Shown: in pieces, positions 49,990-62,970 of the stretch
Position numbering within the stretch: position 1 is the stretch's first letter
Layout of the letters: each line of letters opens with the position of its first letter
Assembly: GCF_050948175.1 (NCBI RefSeq)
Contig: NW_027490220.1
Span: 62,001-126,000 of the forward strand
Length of the DNA stretch: 64,000 nucleotides
Reading direction: 5' to 3'
Source of the DNA: Xylocopa sonorina
Lineage: Eukaryota > Arthropoda > Insecta > Hymenoptera > Apidae
Program-made: the position numbers and the translations under genes
The notes under the pieces: model-generated
What the model was told of the DNA's origin: nothing
The model's database searches: none
Seen by the model: only the letters and a program-made list of their open reading frames with translations

Positions 49990-51838
49990 AATCGTAGACG
50001 AGGAATGCATAACACTTCGCAATGAATATTATATCTTATCATGAAACATAGATATGAGATGCAATATCTCTTTTTAAGAAGCATTTGAACTCTATTGCTG
50101 CGATACGTAGACATCTGCAAACGCTATTTCCTTGCAAGGAAGTGTCGCATTTACATTCATTTGAAGTGTAGACGAGGAATACACGATACGTCGCAAATCA
50201 TATTATATCTTACCATGAAACATAGAGATGAGATGCGATATCGCGTTTTAAGAAGCATTTGAACTCTATTGCTTCGATACGCAGACATCTGCAAACGCTA
50301 TTTCCTTGCAGGGAAATGTAGCATTTACATTCATTTGAAGTGTAGACGAGGAATACATGACACTTCGCAAATCATATTACATCTTACCATGAAACATAGA
50401 AATGAGATGCGATATCGCGTTATAAGAAGCATTAGAAAGCTATTGCTGCGATACGTAGACATCTGCAAATGCTATTTCCTAGCGAGGAAGTATCGCATTC
50501 ACATTCATTTGTAGTGTAGACGAGGAATACATGACACTTCGCAAATCATATTATATCTTACCATGAAACATAGAAATGAGATTCGATATCGCGTTTTAAG
50601 AAGTATTAGAAAGCTATTGCTACGATACGTAGACATTTGCAAACGCTATTTCCTAGCAAGGAAGTGTCGCATTTACATTCATTTGAAGTGTAGACGAGGA
50701 ATACATGATACTTCGCAAATTATATTATATCTTATCATGAAACATAGAAATGAGATGCGATATCGCGTTTTAAGAAGGATTAGAACTCTATTGCTACGAT
50801 ACCTAGACATCTGCAGACGCTATTTCCTAGCAAGGAAGTGTCGCATTTACATTCATTTGAAGTGTAGACGAGGAATACATAATACTTCGCAAATCATATT
50901 ATATCTTACCATGGAACATAGAAAAAAGATGCGATATCGCGTTTTAAGAAGCATTAGAACACTATTGCTACGATAGGTAGACATTTGCAAACGCTATTTC
51001 CTAGCAAAGATGTGTCGCATTTACATTCATTTGAATCGTAGACGAGGAATGCATGACACTTCGTAATGAATATTATATCTTACCATGAAACATAGAAATG
51101 AGATTCGATATCGCGTTTTAAGAAGCATTAGAAAGCTATTGCTACGATACGTAGACATCTGCAAACGCTATTTTCTAGCGAGCAAGTATCGCATTTACAT
51201 TCATTTGAATCGTAGACGAGGAATGCATAACACTTCGCAATGAATATTATATCTTATCATGAAACATAGATATGAGATGCAATATCTCTTTTTAAAAAGC
51301 ATTTGAACTCTATTGCTGCGATACGTAGACATCTGCAAACGCTATTTCCTTGCAAGGAAGTGTCGCATTTACATTCATTTGAAGTGTAGACGAGGAATAC
51401 ATGATACTTCGCAAATCATATTATATCTTACCATGAAACATAGAAATGAGATGCGATATCGCGTTTTAAGAAGCATTTGAACTCTATTGCTTCGATACGT
51501 AGACATCTGCAAACGCTATTTCCTTGCAGGGAAATGTCGCATTTACATTCATTTGAAGTGTAGACGAGGAATACATGACACTTCGCAAATCATATTACAT
51601 CTTACCATGAAACATAGAAATGAGATGCGATATCGCGTTTTAAGAAGCATTAGAAAGCTATTGCTGCGATACGTAGACATCTGCAAATGCTATTTCCTAG
51701 CGAGGAAGTATCGCATTCACATTCATTTGTGGTGTAGACGAGGAATACATGACACTTCGCAAATCATATTATATCTTACCATGAAACATAGAAATGAGAT
51801 TCGATATCGCGTTTTAAGAAGCATTAGAAAGCTATTGC
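49990..51838 (+). repeat. Higher-order repeat, 7 monomers (1218 bp), two partial copies
   Basis: About 49990-50620 recurs at about 51208-51838. Shared markers are atgcaatatctctttttaa, ttgcagggaaatgt and gagattcgatatcg. Between them lies a different set of monomers. Confidence 0.7.
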
Positions 51839-51999
51839 TACGATACGTAGACATCTGCAGACGCTATTTCCTTGCATGGAAGTGTCGCATTTACATTCAT
51901 TTGAAGTGTAGACTAGGAATACATAACACCTCGCAAATCATGTTATATCTTACCATGAAACGTAGAATTGAGATGCGATATCGCGTTTTAAGAAACATT

Positions 52000-52690
52000 A
52001 GAACACTATTGCTACAGTACCTAGACATCTGCACACGCTATTTCCTAGCAAGGAAGTGTCGCATTTACATTCATTTGAAGTGTAGACGAGGAATACATAA
52101 CACTTCGCAAATCATGTTATAATATCTTACCATGAAACATAGAATAGAGATGCGATATATTGTTATTAGAAGCATCTGAACTCTATTGCTACGATACGTA
52201 GACATCTGCAGACGCTATTTCCTTGCAAGGAAGTGTCGCATTCACATTCATTTGAAGTGTAGACGAGGAATACATGATACTTCGCAAATCATATTATATC
52301 TTACCATGAAACATAGAAATGAGATTCGATATCGCGTTTTAAGAAGCATTAGAAAGCTATTGCTACGATACGTGGACATCTGCAGACGCTATTTCCTTGC
52401 AAGGAAGTGTCGCATTTACATTCATTTGAAGTGTAGACGAGGAATACATAACACCTCGCAAATCATGTTATATCTTACCATGAAACATAGAATTGAGATG
52501 CGATATCGCGTTTTAAGAAACATTAGAACACTATTGCTACAGTACCTAGACATCTGCACACGCTATTTCCTAGCAAGGAAGTGTCGCATTTACATTCATT
52601 TGAAGTGTAGACGAGGAATACATAACACTTCGCAAATCATGTTATAATATCTTACCATGAAACATAGAATAGAGATGCGATATATTGTTT
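52000..52690 (+). repeat. Local 3-monomer repeat (525 bp) with a 3-bp insertion
   Basis: The form gttataatatcttacc, with three extra bases, occurs near 52113 and 52638, an offset of 525 bp (3 x 174 + 3). It is linked with the degenerate gcgatatattgtt in place of the usual GCGATATCGC dyad. The pair shows local duplication of a monomer carrying an insertion. Confidence 0.75.
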
Positions 52691-53449
52691 TTAGAAGCAT
52701 TTGAACTCTATTGCTACGATACGTAGACATCTGCAAACGCTATTTCCTTGCAAGGAAGTGTCGCATTTACATTCATTTGAAGTGTAGACGAGGAATACAT
52801 AACACCTCGCAAATCATGTTATATCTTACCATGAAACATAGAATTGAGATGCGATATCGCGTTTTAAGAAACATTAGAGCACTATTGCTACAGTACCTAG
52901 ACATCTGCACACGCTATTTCCTAGCAAGGAAGTGTCGCATTTGCATTCATTTGAAGTGTAGACGAGGAATACATAACACTTCGCAAATCATATTATATCT
53001 TACCATGAAACATAGAAATGAGATGCAATATCGCGTTTTAAGAATCATAAGAACTCTATTGCTACGATACGTAGACATCTGCAAACGCTATTTCCTGGCA
53101 AGGAAGTGTCGCATTTACATTCACTTGAATCGTAGACGAGGAATGCATAACACTTCGCAATGAATATTATATCTTATCATGAAACATAGATATGAGATGC
53201 AATATCTCTTTTTAAGAAGCATTTGAACTCTATTGCTGCGATACGTAGACATCTGCAAACGCTATTTCCTTGCAGGGAAGTGTCGCATTTACATTCATTT
53301 GAAGTGTAGACGAGGAATACATGACACTTCGCAAATCATATTATATCTTACCATGAAACATAGAAATGAGATGCGATATCGCGTTTTAAGAAGCATTAGA
53401 AAGCTATTGCTGCGATACGTAGACATCTGCAAACGCTATTTCCTAGCGA

Positions 53450-56400
53450 GGAAGTATCGCATTCACATTCATTTGTAGTGTAGACGAGGAATACATGACA
53501 CTTCGCAAATCATATTATATCTTACCATGAAACATAGAAATGAGATTCGATATCGCGTTTTAAGAAGCATTAGAACACTATTGCTACGATACCTAGACAT
53601 CTGCAGACGCTATTTCCTAGAAAGGAAGTGTCACATCTACATTCATTTGAAGAGTAGACGAGGAATACAAGACGCTTCGCAAACCATATTATATCTTACC
53701 ATGAAACATAGAAATGAGATGCGATATCGCGTTTTAAGAAGCATTAGAAATCTATTGCTACGATACGTAGACATCTGCAGACGCTATTTCCTTGCAAGGA
53801 AGTGTCGCATTTACATTCATTTGACGTGTAGACGAGGAATACATAACACTTCGCAAATCATGTTATATCTTACCATGAAACATAGAATTGAGATGCGATA
53901 TCGCGTTTTAAGAAGCATTAGAACACTATTGATACGATACCTAGACATCTGCACACGCTATTTCCTAGCAAGGAAGTGTAGCATTTACATTCATTTGAAG
54001 TGTAGACGAGGAATACATAACACTTCGCAAATCATGTTATATCTTACCATGAAACATAGAATTAAGATGCGATATCTTGTTTTTAGAAGCATTTGAACTC
54101 TATTGCTTCGATACGTAGACATCTGCAAACGCTATTTCCTAGCAAGGAAGTGTCGCATTTACATCCATTTGAATCGTAGACGAGGAATGCATAACACTTC
54201 GCAATGAATACTATATCTTATCATGAAACATAGATTTGAGATGCAATATCTCGTTTTAAGAAGCATTTGAACTCTATTGCTTCGATACGTAGACATCTGC
54301 AAACGCTATTTCCTTGCAAGGAAGGGTCGCATTTACATTTATTTGAAGTGTAGACGAGGAATACATGACACTTCGCAAATCATATTATATCTTACCATGA
54401 AACATAGAAATGAGGTGCGATATCGCGTTTTAAGAAGCATTAGAACACTATTGCTACGATACCTAGACATCTGCAGACGCTATTTCCTAGAAAGGAAGTG
54501 TCACATCTACATTCATTTGAAGAGTAGACGAGGAATACATGACGCTTCGCAAATCATATTATATCTTACCATGAAACATAGAAATGAGATGCGATATCGC
54601 GTTTTAAGAAGCATTAGAAATCTATTGCTACGATACGTAGACATCTGCAGACGCTATTTCCTTGCAAGGAAGTGTCGCATTTACATTCATTTGACGTGTA
54701 GACGAGGAATACATAACACTTCGCAAATCATGTTATATCTTACCATGAAACATAGAATTGAGATGCGATATCGCGTTTTAAGAAGCATTAGAACACTATT
54801 GCTACGATACCTAGGCATCTGCACACGCTATTTCCTAGCAAGGAAGTGTTGCATTTACATTCATTTGAAGTGTAGACGAGGAATACATAACACTTCGCAA
54901 ATCATGTTATATCTTACCATGAAACATAGAATTAAGATGCGATATCTTGTTTTTAGAAGCATTTGAACTCTATTGCTTCGATACGTAGACATCTGCAAAC
55001 GCTATTTCCTAGCGAGGAAGTATCGCATTCACATTCATTTGTAGTGTAGACGAGGAATACATGACACTTCGCAAATCATATTATATCTTACCATGAAACA
55101 TAGAAATGAGATTCGATATCGCGTTTTAAGAAGCATTAGAACACTATTGCTACGATACGTAGACATCTGCAGACGCTATTTCCTAGAAAGGAAGTGTCAC
55201 ATCTACATTCATTTGAAGAGTAGACGAGGAATACAAGACGCTTCGCAAATCATATTATATCTTACCATGAAACATAGAAATGAGATGCGATATCGCGTTT
55301 TAAGAAGCATTAGAAATCTATTGCTACGATACGTAGACATCTGCAGACGCTATTTCCTTGCAAGGAAGTGTCGCATTTACATTCATTTGACGTGTAGACG
55401 AGGAATACATAACACTTCGCAAATCATGTTATATCTTACCATGAAACATAGAATTGAGATGCGATATCGCGTTTTAAGAAGCATTAGAACACTATTGCTA
55501 CGATACCTAGACATCTGCACACGCTATTTCCTAGCAAGGAAGTGTAGCATTTACATTCATTTGAAGTGTAGACGAGGAATACATAACACTTCGCAAATCA
55601 TGTTATATCTTACCATGAAACATAGAATTAAGATGCGATATCTTGTTTTTAGAAGCATTTGAACTCTATTGCTTCGATACGTAGACATCTGCAAACGCTA
55701 TTTCCTAGCAAGGAAGTGTCGCATTTACATCCATTTGAATCGTAGACGAGGAATGCATAACACTTCGCAATGAATACTATATCTTATCATGAAACATAGA
55801 TTTGAGATGCAATATCTCGTTTTAAGAAGCATTTGAACTCTATTGCTTCGATACGTAGACATCTGCAAACGCTATTTCCTTGCAAGGAAGGGTCGCATTT
55901 ACATTTATTTGAAGTGTAGACGAGGAATACATGACACTTCGCAAATCATATTATATCTTACCATGAAACATAGAAATGAGATGCGATATCGCGTTTTAAG
56001 AAGCATTAGAACACTATTGCTACGATACCTAGACATCTGCAGACGCTATTTCCTAGAAAGGAAGTGTCACATCTACATTCATTTGAAGAGTAGACGAGGA
56101 ATACATGACGCTTCGCAAATCATATTATATCTTACCATGAAACATAGAAATGAGATGCGATATCGCGTTTTAAGAAGCATTAGAAATCTATTGCTACGAT
56201 ACGTAGACATCTGCAGACGCTATTTCCTTGCAAGGAAGTGTCGCATTTACATTCATTTGACGTGTAGACGAGGAATACATAACACTTCGCAAATCATGTT
56301 ATATCTTACCATGAAACATAGAATTGAGATGCGATATCGCGTTTTAAGAAGCATTAGAACACTATTGCTACGATACCTAGACATCTGCACACGCTATTTC

Positions 56401-56581
56401 CTAGCAAGGAAGTGTTGCATTTACATTCATTTGAAGTGTAGACGAGGAATACATAACACTTCGCAAATCATGTTATATCTTACCATGAAACATAGAATTA
56501 AGATGCGATATCTTGTTTTTAGAAGCATTTGAACTCTATTGCTTCGATACGTAGACATCTGCAAACGCTATTTCCTAGCAA
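53450..56581 (+). repeat. Higher-order repeat, 9 monomers (1566 bp), two copies
   Basis: Copies from about 53450 and 55016. Markers repeated 1566 bp apart include ttcctagaaaggaagtgtca (53609, 55175), tttgaagagtagacg, tttgacgtgtagacg, gaattaagatgcgatatc and gaagggtcgcatttac. A few substitutions separate the copies. Confidence 0.88.
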
Positions 56582-58039
56582 GGAAGTGTCGCATTTACAT
56601 CCATTTGAATCGTAGACGAGGAATGCATAACACTTCGCAATGAATATTATATCTTATCATGAAACATAGATTTGAGATGCAATATCTCGTTTTAAGAAGC
56701 ATTTGAACTCTATTGCTTCGATACGTAGACATCTGCAAACGCTATTTCCTTGCAAGGAAGGGTCGCATTTACATTTATTTGAAGTGTAGACGAGGAATAC
56801 ATGACACTTCGCAAATCATATTATATCTTACCATGAAACATAGAAATGGGATGCGATATCGCGTTTTAAGAAGCATTTGAACTCTATTGCTTCGATACGT
56901 AGACATCTGCAAACGCTATTTCCTTGCAAGGAAGGGTCGCATTTACATTTATTTGAAGTGTAGACGAGGAATACATGACACTTCGCAAATCATATTATAT
57001 CTTACCATGAAACATAGAAATGGGATGCGATATCGCGTTTTAAGAAGCATTAGAAATCTATTGCTACGATACGTAGACATCTGCAGACGCTATTTCCTTG
57101 CAAGGAAGTGTCGCATTTACATTCATTTGACGTGTAGACGAGGAATACATAACACTTCGCAAATCATGTTATATCTTACCATGAAACATAGAATTGAGAT
57201 GCGATATCGCCTTTTAAGAGTCATAAAAACTCTATCGCTACGATACGAAGACATCTGCAAACGCTATTTCCTAGCGAGGAAGTGTCGCATTTACATTCTT
57301 CTGAAGTGAATACGAGGTATACATAACACTTTACAATGAATATTATATCTTATCATGCAACATAGTAATGAGATGCGATATCGCGTTTTAAGAAGCATTA
57401 GAACTCTATTGCTACGATACGTAGACATTTGAAAACGCTATTTCCTTGCAAGGAAGTGTCGCATTCACATTCATTTGTTGTGAAGACGAGGAGTACATAA
57501 CACTTCGCATATCATATTATATCTTACCATCAAACATAGAAATGAGATGCGATGTCGCGTTTTAAGAATCATAAGAACTCTATTGCTACGATACGTAGAC
57601 ATCTGCAAACGCTATTTCCTTGCAAGGGAGTGTTGCATTTACATTGATTTGAAGTGTAGACGAGGAATACAGAACACTTCGCAAATCATATTATATCTTA
57701 CCATGAAACATAGAAATGAGTTGCGATATCCCGTTTTCAGAAGCATTAGAACTCTCTTGCTACGATACCTAGACATCTACAGACGCTATTTCCTAGCAAG
57801 GTAGTGTCGCATTTACATTCATTTGAAGTGTAGACGAGGAATACATGACACTTCGCAAATCATATTATATCTTACCATGAAACACAGAAATGAGATGCGA
57901 TATCGCGTTTTAAGAAGCATTCGAAATCTATTGCTACGATACGTAGACATCTGCAAACGCTATTTCCTAACGAGGAAGTGTCGCATTCGCATTCATTTGA
58001 AGTGTAGACGAGGAATACATAACACTTCGCAATGAATAT

Positions 58040-58250
58040 TATACCTTATCATGACACATAGAAATGAGACGCGATATCTCGTTTTAAGAAGCATTAGAAC
58101 TTCATCCATACGATACGTAGAAATCTGCAATCGATATCTCCTATCAAAGATATGTCGCATTTACATTCATTTGAAGCGTAATGGAGGAATACAAGACACA
58201 TCGCAATGAATATTATATCTCATCATGGAACATAGTAATGAGATGCGATA
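58040..58250 (+). repeat. Highly diverged satellite monomer
   Basis: This stretch is the least consensus-like in the window: agaacttcatccatacgata, gcaatcgatatctcctatc and gaagcgtaatggagg replace conserved segments, although the 174-bp phase is kept. It looks like an old monomer that escaped homogenisation. Confidence 0.7.
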
Positions 58251-59879
58251 TCTCGTTTTAAGAAGCATTTGAACTCTATTGCTTCGATACGTAGACATCT
58301 GCAAACGCTATTTCCTTGCAAGGAAGTGTCGCAGTTACATTCTTTTGAAGTGAATGCGAGGTTTACATGACACTTCGCAATGAATATTATACCTTATCAT
58401 GAAACATAGAAATGAGATGCGATATCGCGTTTTAAGAAGCATTAGAACACTATTGCTACGATACCTAGACATCTGCACACGCTATTTCCTAGCAAGGAAG
58501 TGTTGCATTTACATTCATTTGAAGTGTAGAGGAGGAATACATAACACTTCGCAAATCATGTTATATCTTACCATGAAACATAGAATTAAGATGCGATATC
58601 TTGTTTTTAGAAGCATTTGAACTCTATTGCTTCGATACGTAGACATTTGCAAACGCTATTTCCTTGCAAGGAAGTGTCGCATTCACATTCATTTGTAGTG
58701 TAGACGAGGAATACATAACACTTCGCATATCATATTATATCTTACCATCAAACATAGAAATGAGATGCGATGTCGCGTTTTAAGAATCATAAGAACTCTA
58801 TTGCTACGATACGTAGATATCTGCAAACGCTATTTCCTTGCAAGGAAGTGTCGCATTTACATTCATTTGAATCGTAGACGAGGAATGCATAACTCTTCGC
58901 AATGAATATTATATCTTATCATGAAACATAGATATGAGATGCAATATCTCGTTTTAAGAAGCATTTGAACTGTATTTCTTCGATTCGTAGACATCTGCAT
59001 ACGCTATTTCCTAGCAAGGAAGTGTCGCATTTACATTCTTCTGAAGTGAATACGAGGTATACATAACACTTTACAATGAATATTATATCTTACCATGAAA
59101 CATAGAAATGAGATGCAATATCGCGTTTTAAGAAGCATAAGAACTCTATTGCTACGATACGTAGACATCTGCAAACGCTATTTCCTTGCAAGGAAGAGTC
59201 GCATTTACATTCTTCTGAAGAGAATACGTGGTATACATAACACTTTACAATGAATATTATATCCTATCATGCAACGTAGAAATGAGATGCGATATCGCGT
59301 TTTAAGAAGCATTAGAACTCTATACCTACGATACGTAAACATCTGCAAACGCTGTTTCCTAGCAAGGAAGTGTCGCATTTACATTCATTTGAATCGTAGA
59401 CGAGGAATACATAACACATCGCAATGAATATTACATCTTATCATGCAACATAGAAGTGAGATGCGGTATCACGTTTTAAGAAGCATTAGAATTCTATTGC
59501 TACGATACGCAGACATCTGCAAACGCTATTTCCTAGCAAGGAAGTGTCGCATTCACATTCATTTGAAGTGTAGGCGAGGAATACATAACACTTCGCCAAT
59601 CATATTATATCTTACCATGAAACATAGAAATGAGATGCGATATCGCGTTTTAAGAAGCATTAGAACTCTATCCCTACGATACGTAGACATCTGCAAACGC
59701 TATTTCCTAGCAAGGAAGTGTCGCATTTACATTCATTTGAAGTGTAGACGAGGAATACATAACACTTCCCAAATCATATTATATCTTCCCATGAAACATA
59801 GAAATGAGATGCGATATCGCGTTTTAGGAAGCATTAGAAACCTATTGCTACGATACGTAGACATCTGCAAGCGCTATTT

Positions 59880-62800
59880 CCTTGCAAGGAAGAGTCGCAT
59901 TTACATTCTTCTGAAGAGAATACGTGGTATACATAACACTTTACAATGAATATTATATCCTATCATGCAACATAGAAATGAGATGCGATATCGCGTTTTA
60001 AGAAGCATTAGAACGCTATCCCTACGATACGTAAACATCTGCAAACGCTGTTTCCTAGCAAGGAAGTGTCGCATTTACATTCATTTGAATCGTAGACGAG
60101 GAATACATAACACTTCGCCAATCATATTATATCTTACCATGAAACATAGAAATGAGATGCGATATCACGCTATAAGAAGCATTGGAACACTATCCCTACG
60201 ATACGTAGACATCTGCAAACGCTATTTCCTAGCAAGGAATTGTCGCATTTACATTCATTTGAATCGTAGACGAGGAATGCATAACACTTCGCAATGAATA
60301 TTAAATCTTATCATGAAACATAGATATGAGATGCGATATCTCGTTTTAAGAAGCATTTGAACTCTATTGCTTCGATTCGTAGACATCTGCAAACGCTATT
60401 TCCTAGCAAGGAAGTGTCGCATTTACATTCTTCTGAAGTGAATACGAGGTATACATAACAGTTTACAATGAATATTATATCTTATCATGCAACATAGTAA
60501 TGAGATGCGATATCTCGATTTAAGAAGCATTTGAACTCTATTGCTTCGATTCGTAGACATCTGCAAACGCTATTTCCTTGCAATGAAGTGTCGCATTTAC
60601 ATTCTTCTGAAGTGAGTACGAGGTATACATAACACTTCGCAAATCATATTATATCTTACCATGAAACATAGAAATGAGAAGCAATATTGCGTTTTAAGAA
60701 GCATAAGAACTCTATTGCTACGATACGTAGACATCTGCAAACGCTATTTCCTTGGAAGGAAGTGTTGCATTTACATTCTTCTGAAGAGAATACGTGGTAT
60801 ACATAACACTTTACAATGAATATTATATCCTATCATGCAACATAGAAATGAGATGCGATATCGCGTTTTAAGAAGCATTAGAACTCTATCCCTACGATAC
60901 GTAGACATCTGCAAACGATATTTCCTAGCAAGGAAGTATCGCATTTACATTCATTTGAATCGTAGACGAGGAATACATAACACTTCGCCAATCATATTAT
61001 ATCTTACCATGAAACATAGAAATGAGATGCGATATCACGCTATAAGAAGCATTGGAACACTATCCCTACGATACGTAGACATCTGCAAACGCTATTTCCT
61101 AGCAAGGAATTGTCGCATTTACATTCATTTGAATCGTAGACGAGGAATGCATAACACTTCGCAATGAATATTAAATCTTATCATGAAACATAGATATGAG
61201 ATGCGATATCTCGTTTTAAGAAGCATTTGAACTCTATTGCTTCGATTCGTAGACATCTGCAAACGCTATTTCCTAGCAAGGAAGTGTCGCATTTACATTC
61301 TTCTGAAGTGAATACGAGGTATACATAACAGTTTACAATGAATATTATATCTTATCATGCAACATAGTAATGAGATGCGATATCTCGATTTAAGAAGCAT
61401 TTGAACTCTATTGCTTCGATTCGTAGACATCTGCAAACGCTATTTCCTTGCAATGAAGTGTCGCATTTACATTCTTCTGAAGTGAGTACGAGGTATACAT
61501 AACACTTCGCAAATCATATTATATCTTACCATGAAACATAGAAATGAGAAGCAATATTGCGTTTTAAGAAGCATAAGAACTCTATTGCTACGATACGTAG
61601 ACATCTGCAAACGCTATTTCCTTGGAAGGAAGTGTTGCATTTACATTCTTCTGAAGAGAATACGTGGTATACATAACACTTTACAATGAATATTATATCC
61701 TATCATGCAACATAGAAATGAGATGCGATATCGCGTTTTAAGAAGCATTAGAACTCTATCCCTACGATACGTAGACATCTGCAAACGATATTTCCTAGCA
61801 AGGAAGTATCGCATTTACATTCATTTGAATCGTAGACGAGGAATACATAACACTTCGCCAATCATATTATATCTTACCATGAAACATAGGAATGAGATGC
61901 GTTATCACGCTTTAAGAAGCATTTGAACTCTATTGCTTCGATTCGTAGACATCTGCATACGCTATTTCCTAGCAAGGAAGTGTCGCATCTACATTCTTCT
62001 GAAGTGAATAAGAGGTATAAATAACACTTCGCAAATCATATTATATCTTACCATGAAACATAGAAATGAGATGCGATATCACGCTATAAGAAGCATTGGA
62101 ACACTATCCCTACGATACGTAGACATCTGCAAACGCTATTTCCTAGCAAGGAATTGTCGCATTTACATTCATTTGAATCGTAGACGAGGAATGCATAACA
62201 CTTCGCAATGAATATTAAATCTTATCATGAAACATAGATATGAGATGCGATATCTCGTTTTAAGAAGCATTTGAACTCTATTGCTTCGATTCGTAGACAT
62301 CTGCAAACGCTATTTCCTAGCAAGGAAGTGTCGCATTTACATTCTTCTGAAGTGAATACGAGGTATACATAACAGTTTACAATGAATATTATATCTTATC
62401 ATGCAACATAGTAATGAGATGCGATATCTCGATTTAAGAAGCATTTGAACTCTATTGCTTCGATTCGTAGACATCTGCAAACGCTATTTCCTTGCAATGA
62501 AGTGTCGCATTTACATTCTTCTGAAGTGAATACGAGGTATACATAACACTTCGCAAATCATATTATATCTTACCATGAAACATAGAAATGAGAAGCAATA
62601 TTGCGTTTTAAGAAGCATAAGAACTCTATTGCTACGATACGTAGACATCTGCAAACGCTATTTCCTTGGAAGGAAGTGTTGCATTTACATTCTTCTGAAG
62701 AGAATACGTGGTATACATAACACTTTACAATGAATATTATATCCTATCATGCAACATAGAAATGAGATGCGATATCGCGTTTTAAGAAGCATTAGAACTC

Positions 62801-62970
62801 TATCCCTACGATACGTAGACATCTGCAAACGATATTTCCTAGCAAGGAAGTATCGCATTTACATTCATTTGAATCGTAGACGAGGAATACATAACACTTC
62901 GCCAATCATATTATATCTTACCATGAAACATAGGAATGAGATGCGTTATCACGCTTTAAGAAGCATTTGA
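59880..62970 (+). repeat. Higher-order repeat, 5 monomers (870 bp), then a 6-monomer spacing
   Basis: The form gatatcacgctataagaagc recurs near 60163, 61033 and 62077, i.e. spacings of 870 and 1044 bp. The linked gcaacatagtaatgagatg and gaagagaatacgtgg forms follow the same spacing. The third unit has gained one monomer relative to the first two, a snapshot of unit-length change by unequal exchange. Confidence 0.85.
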
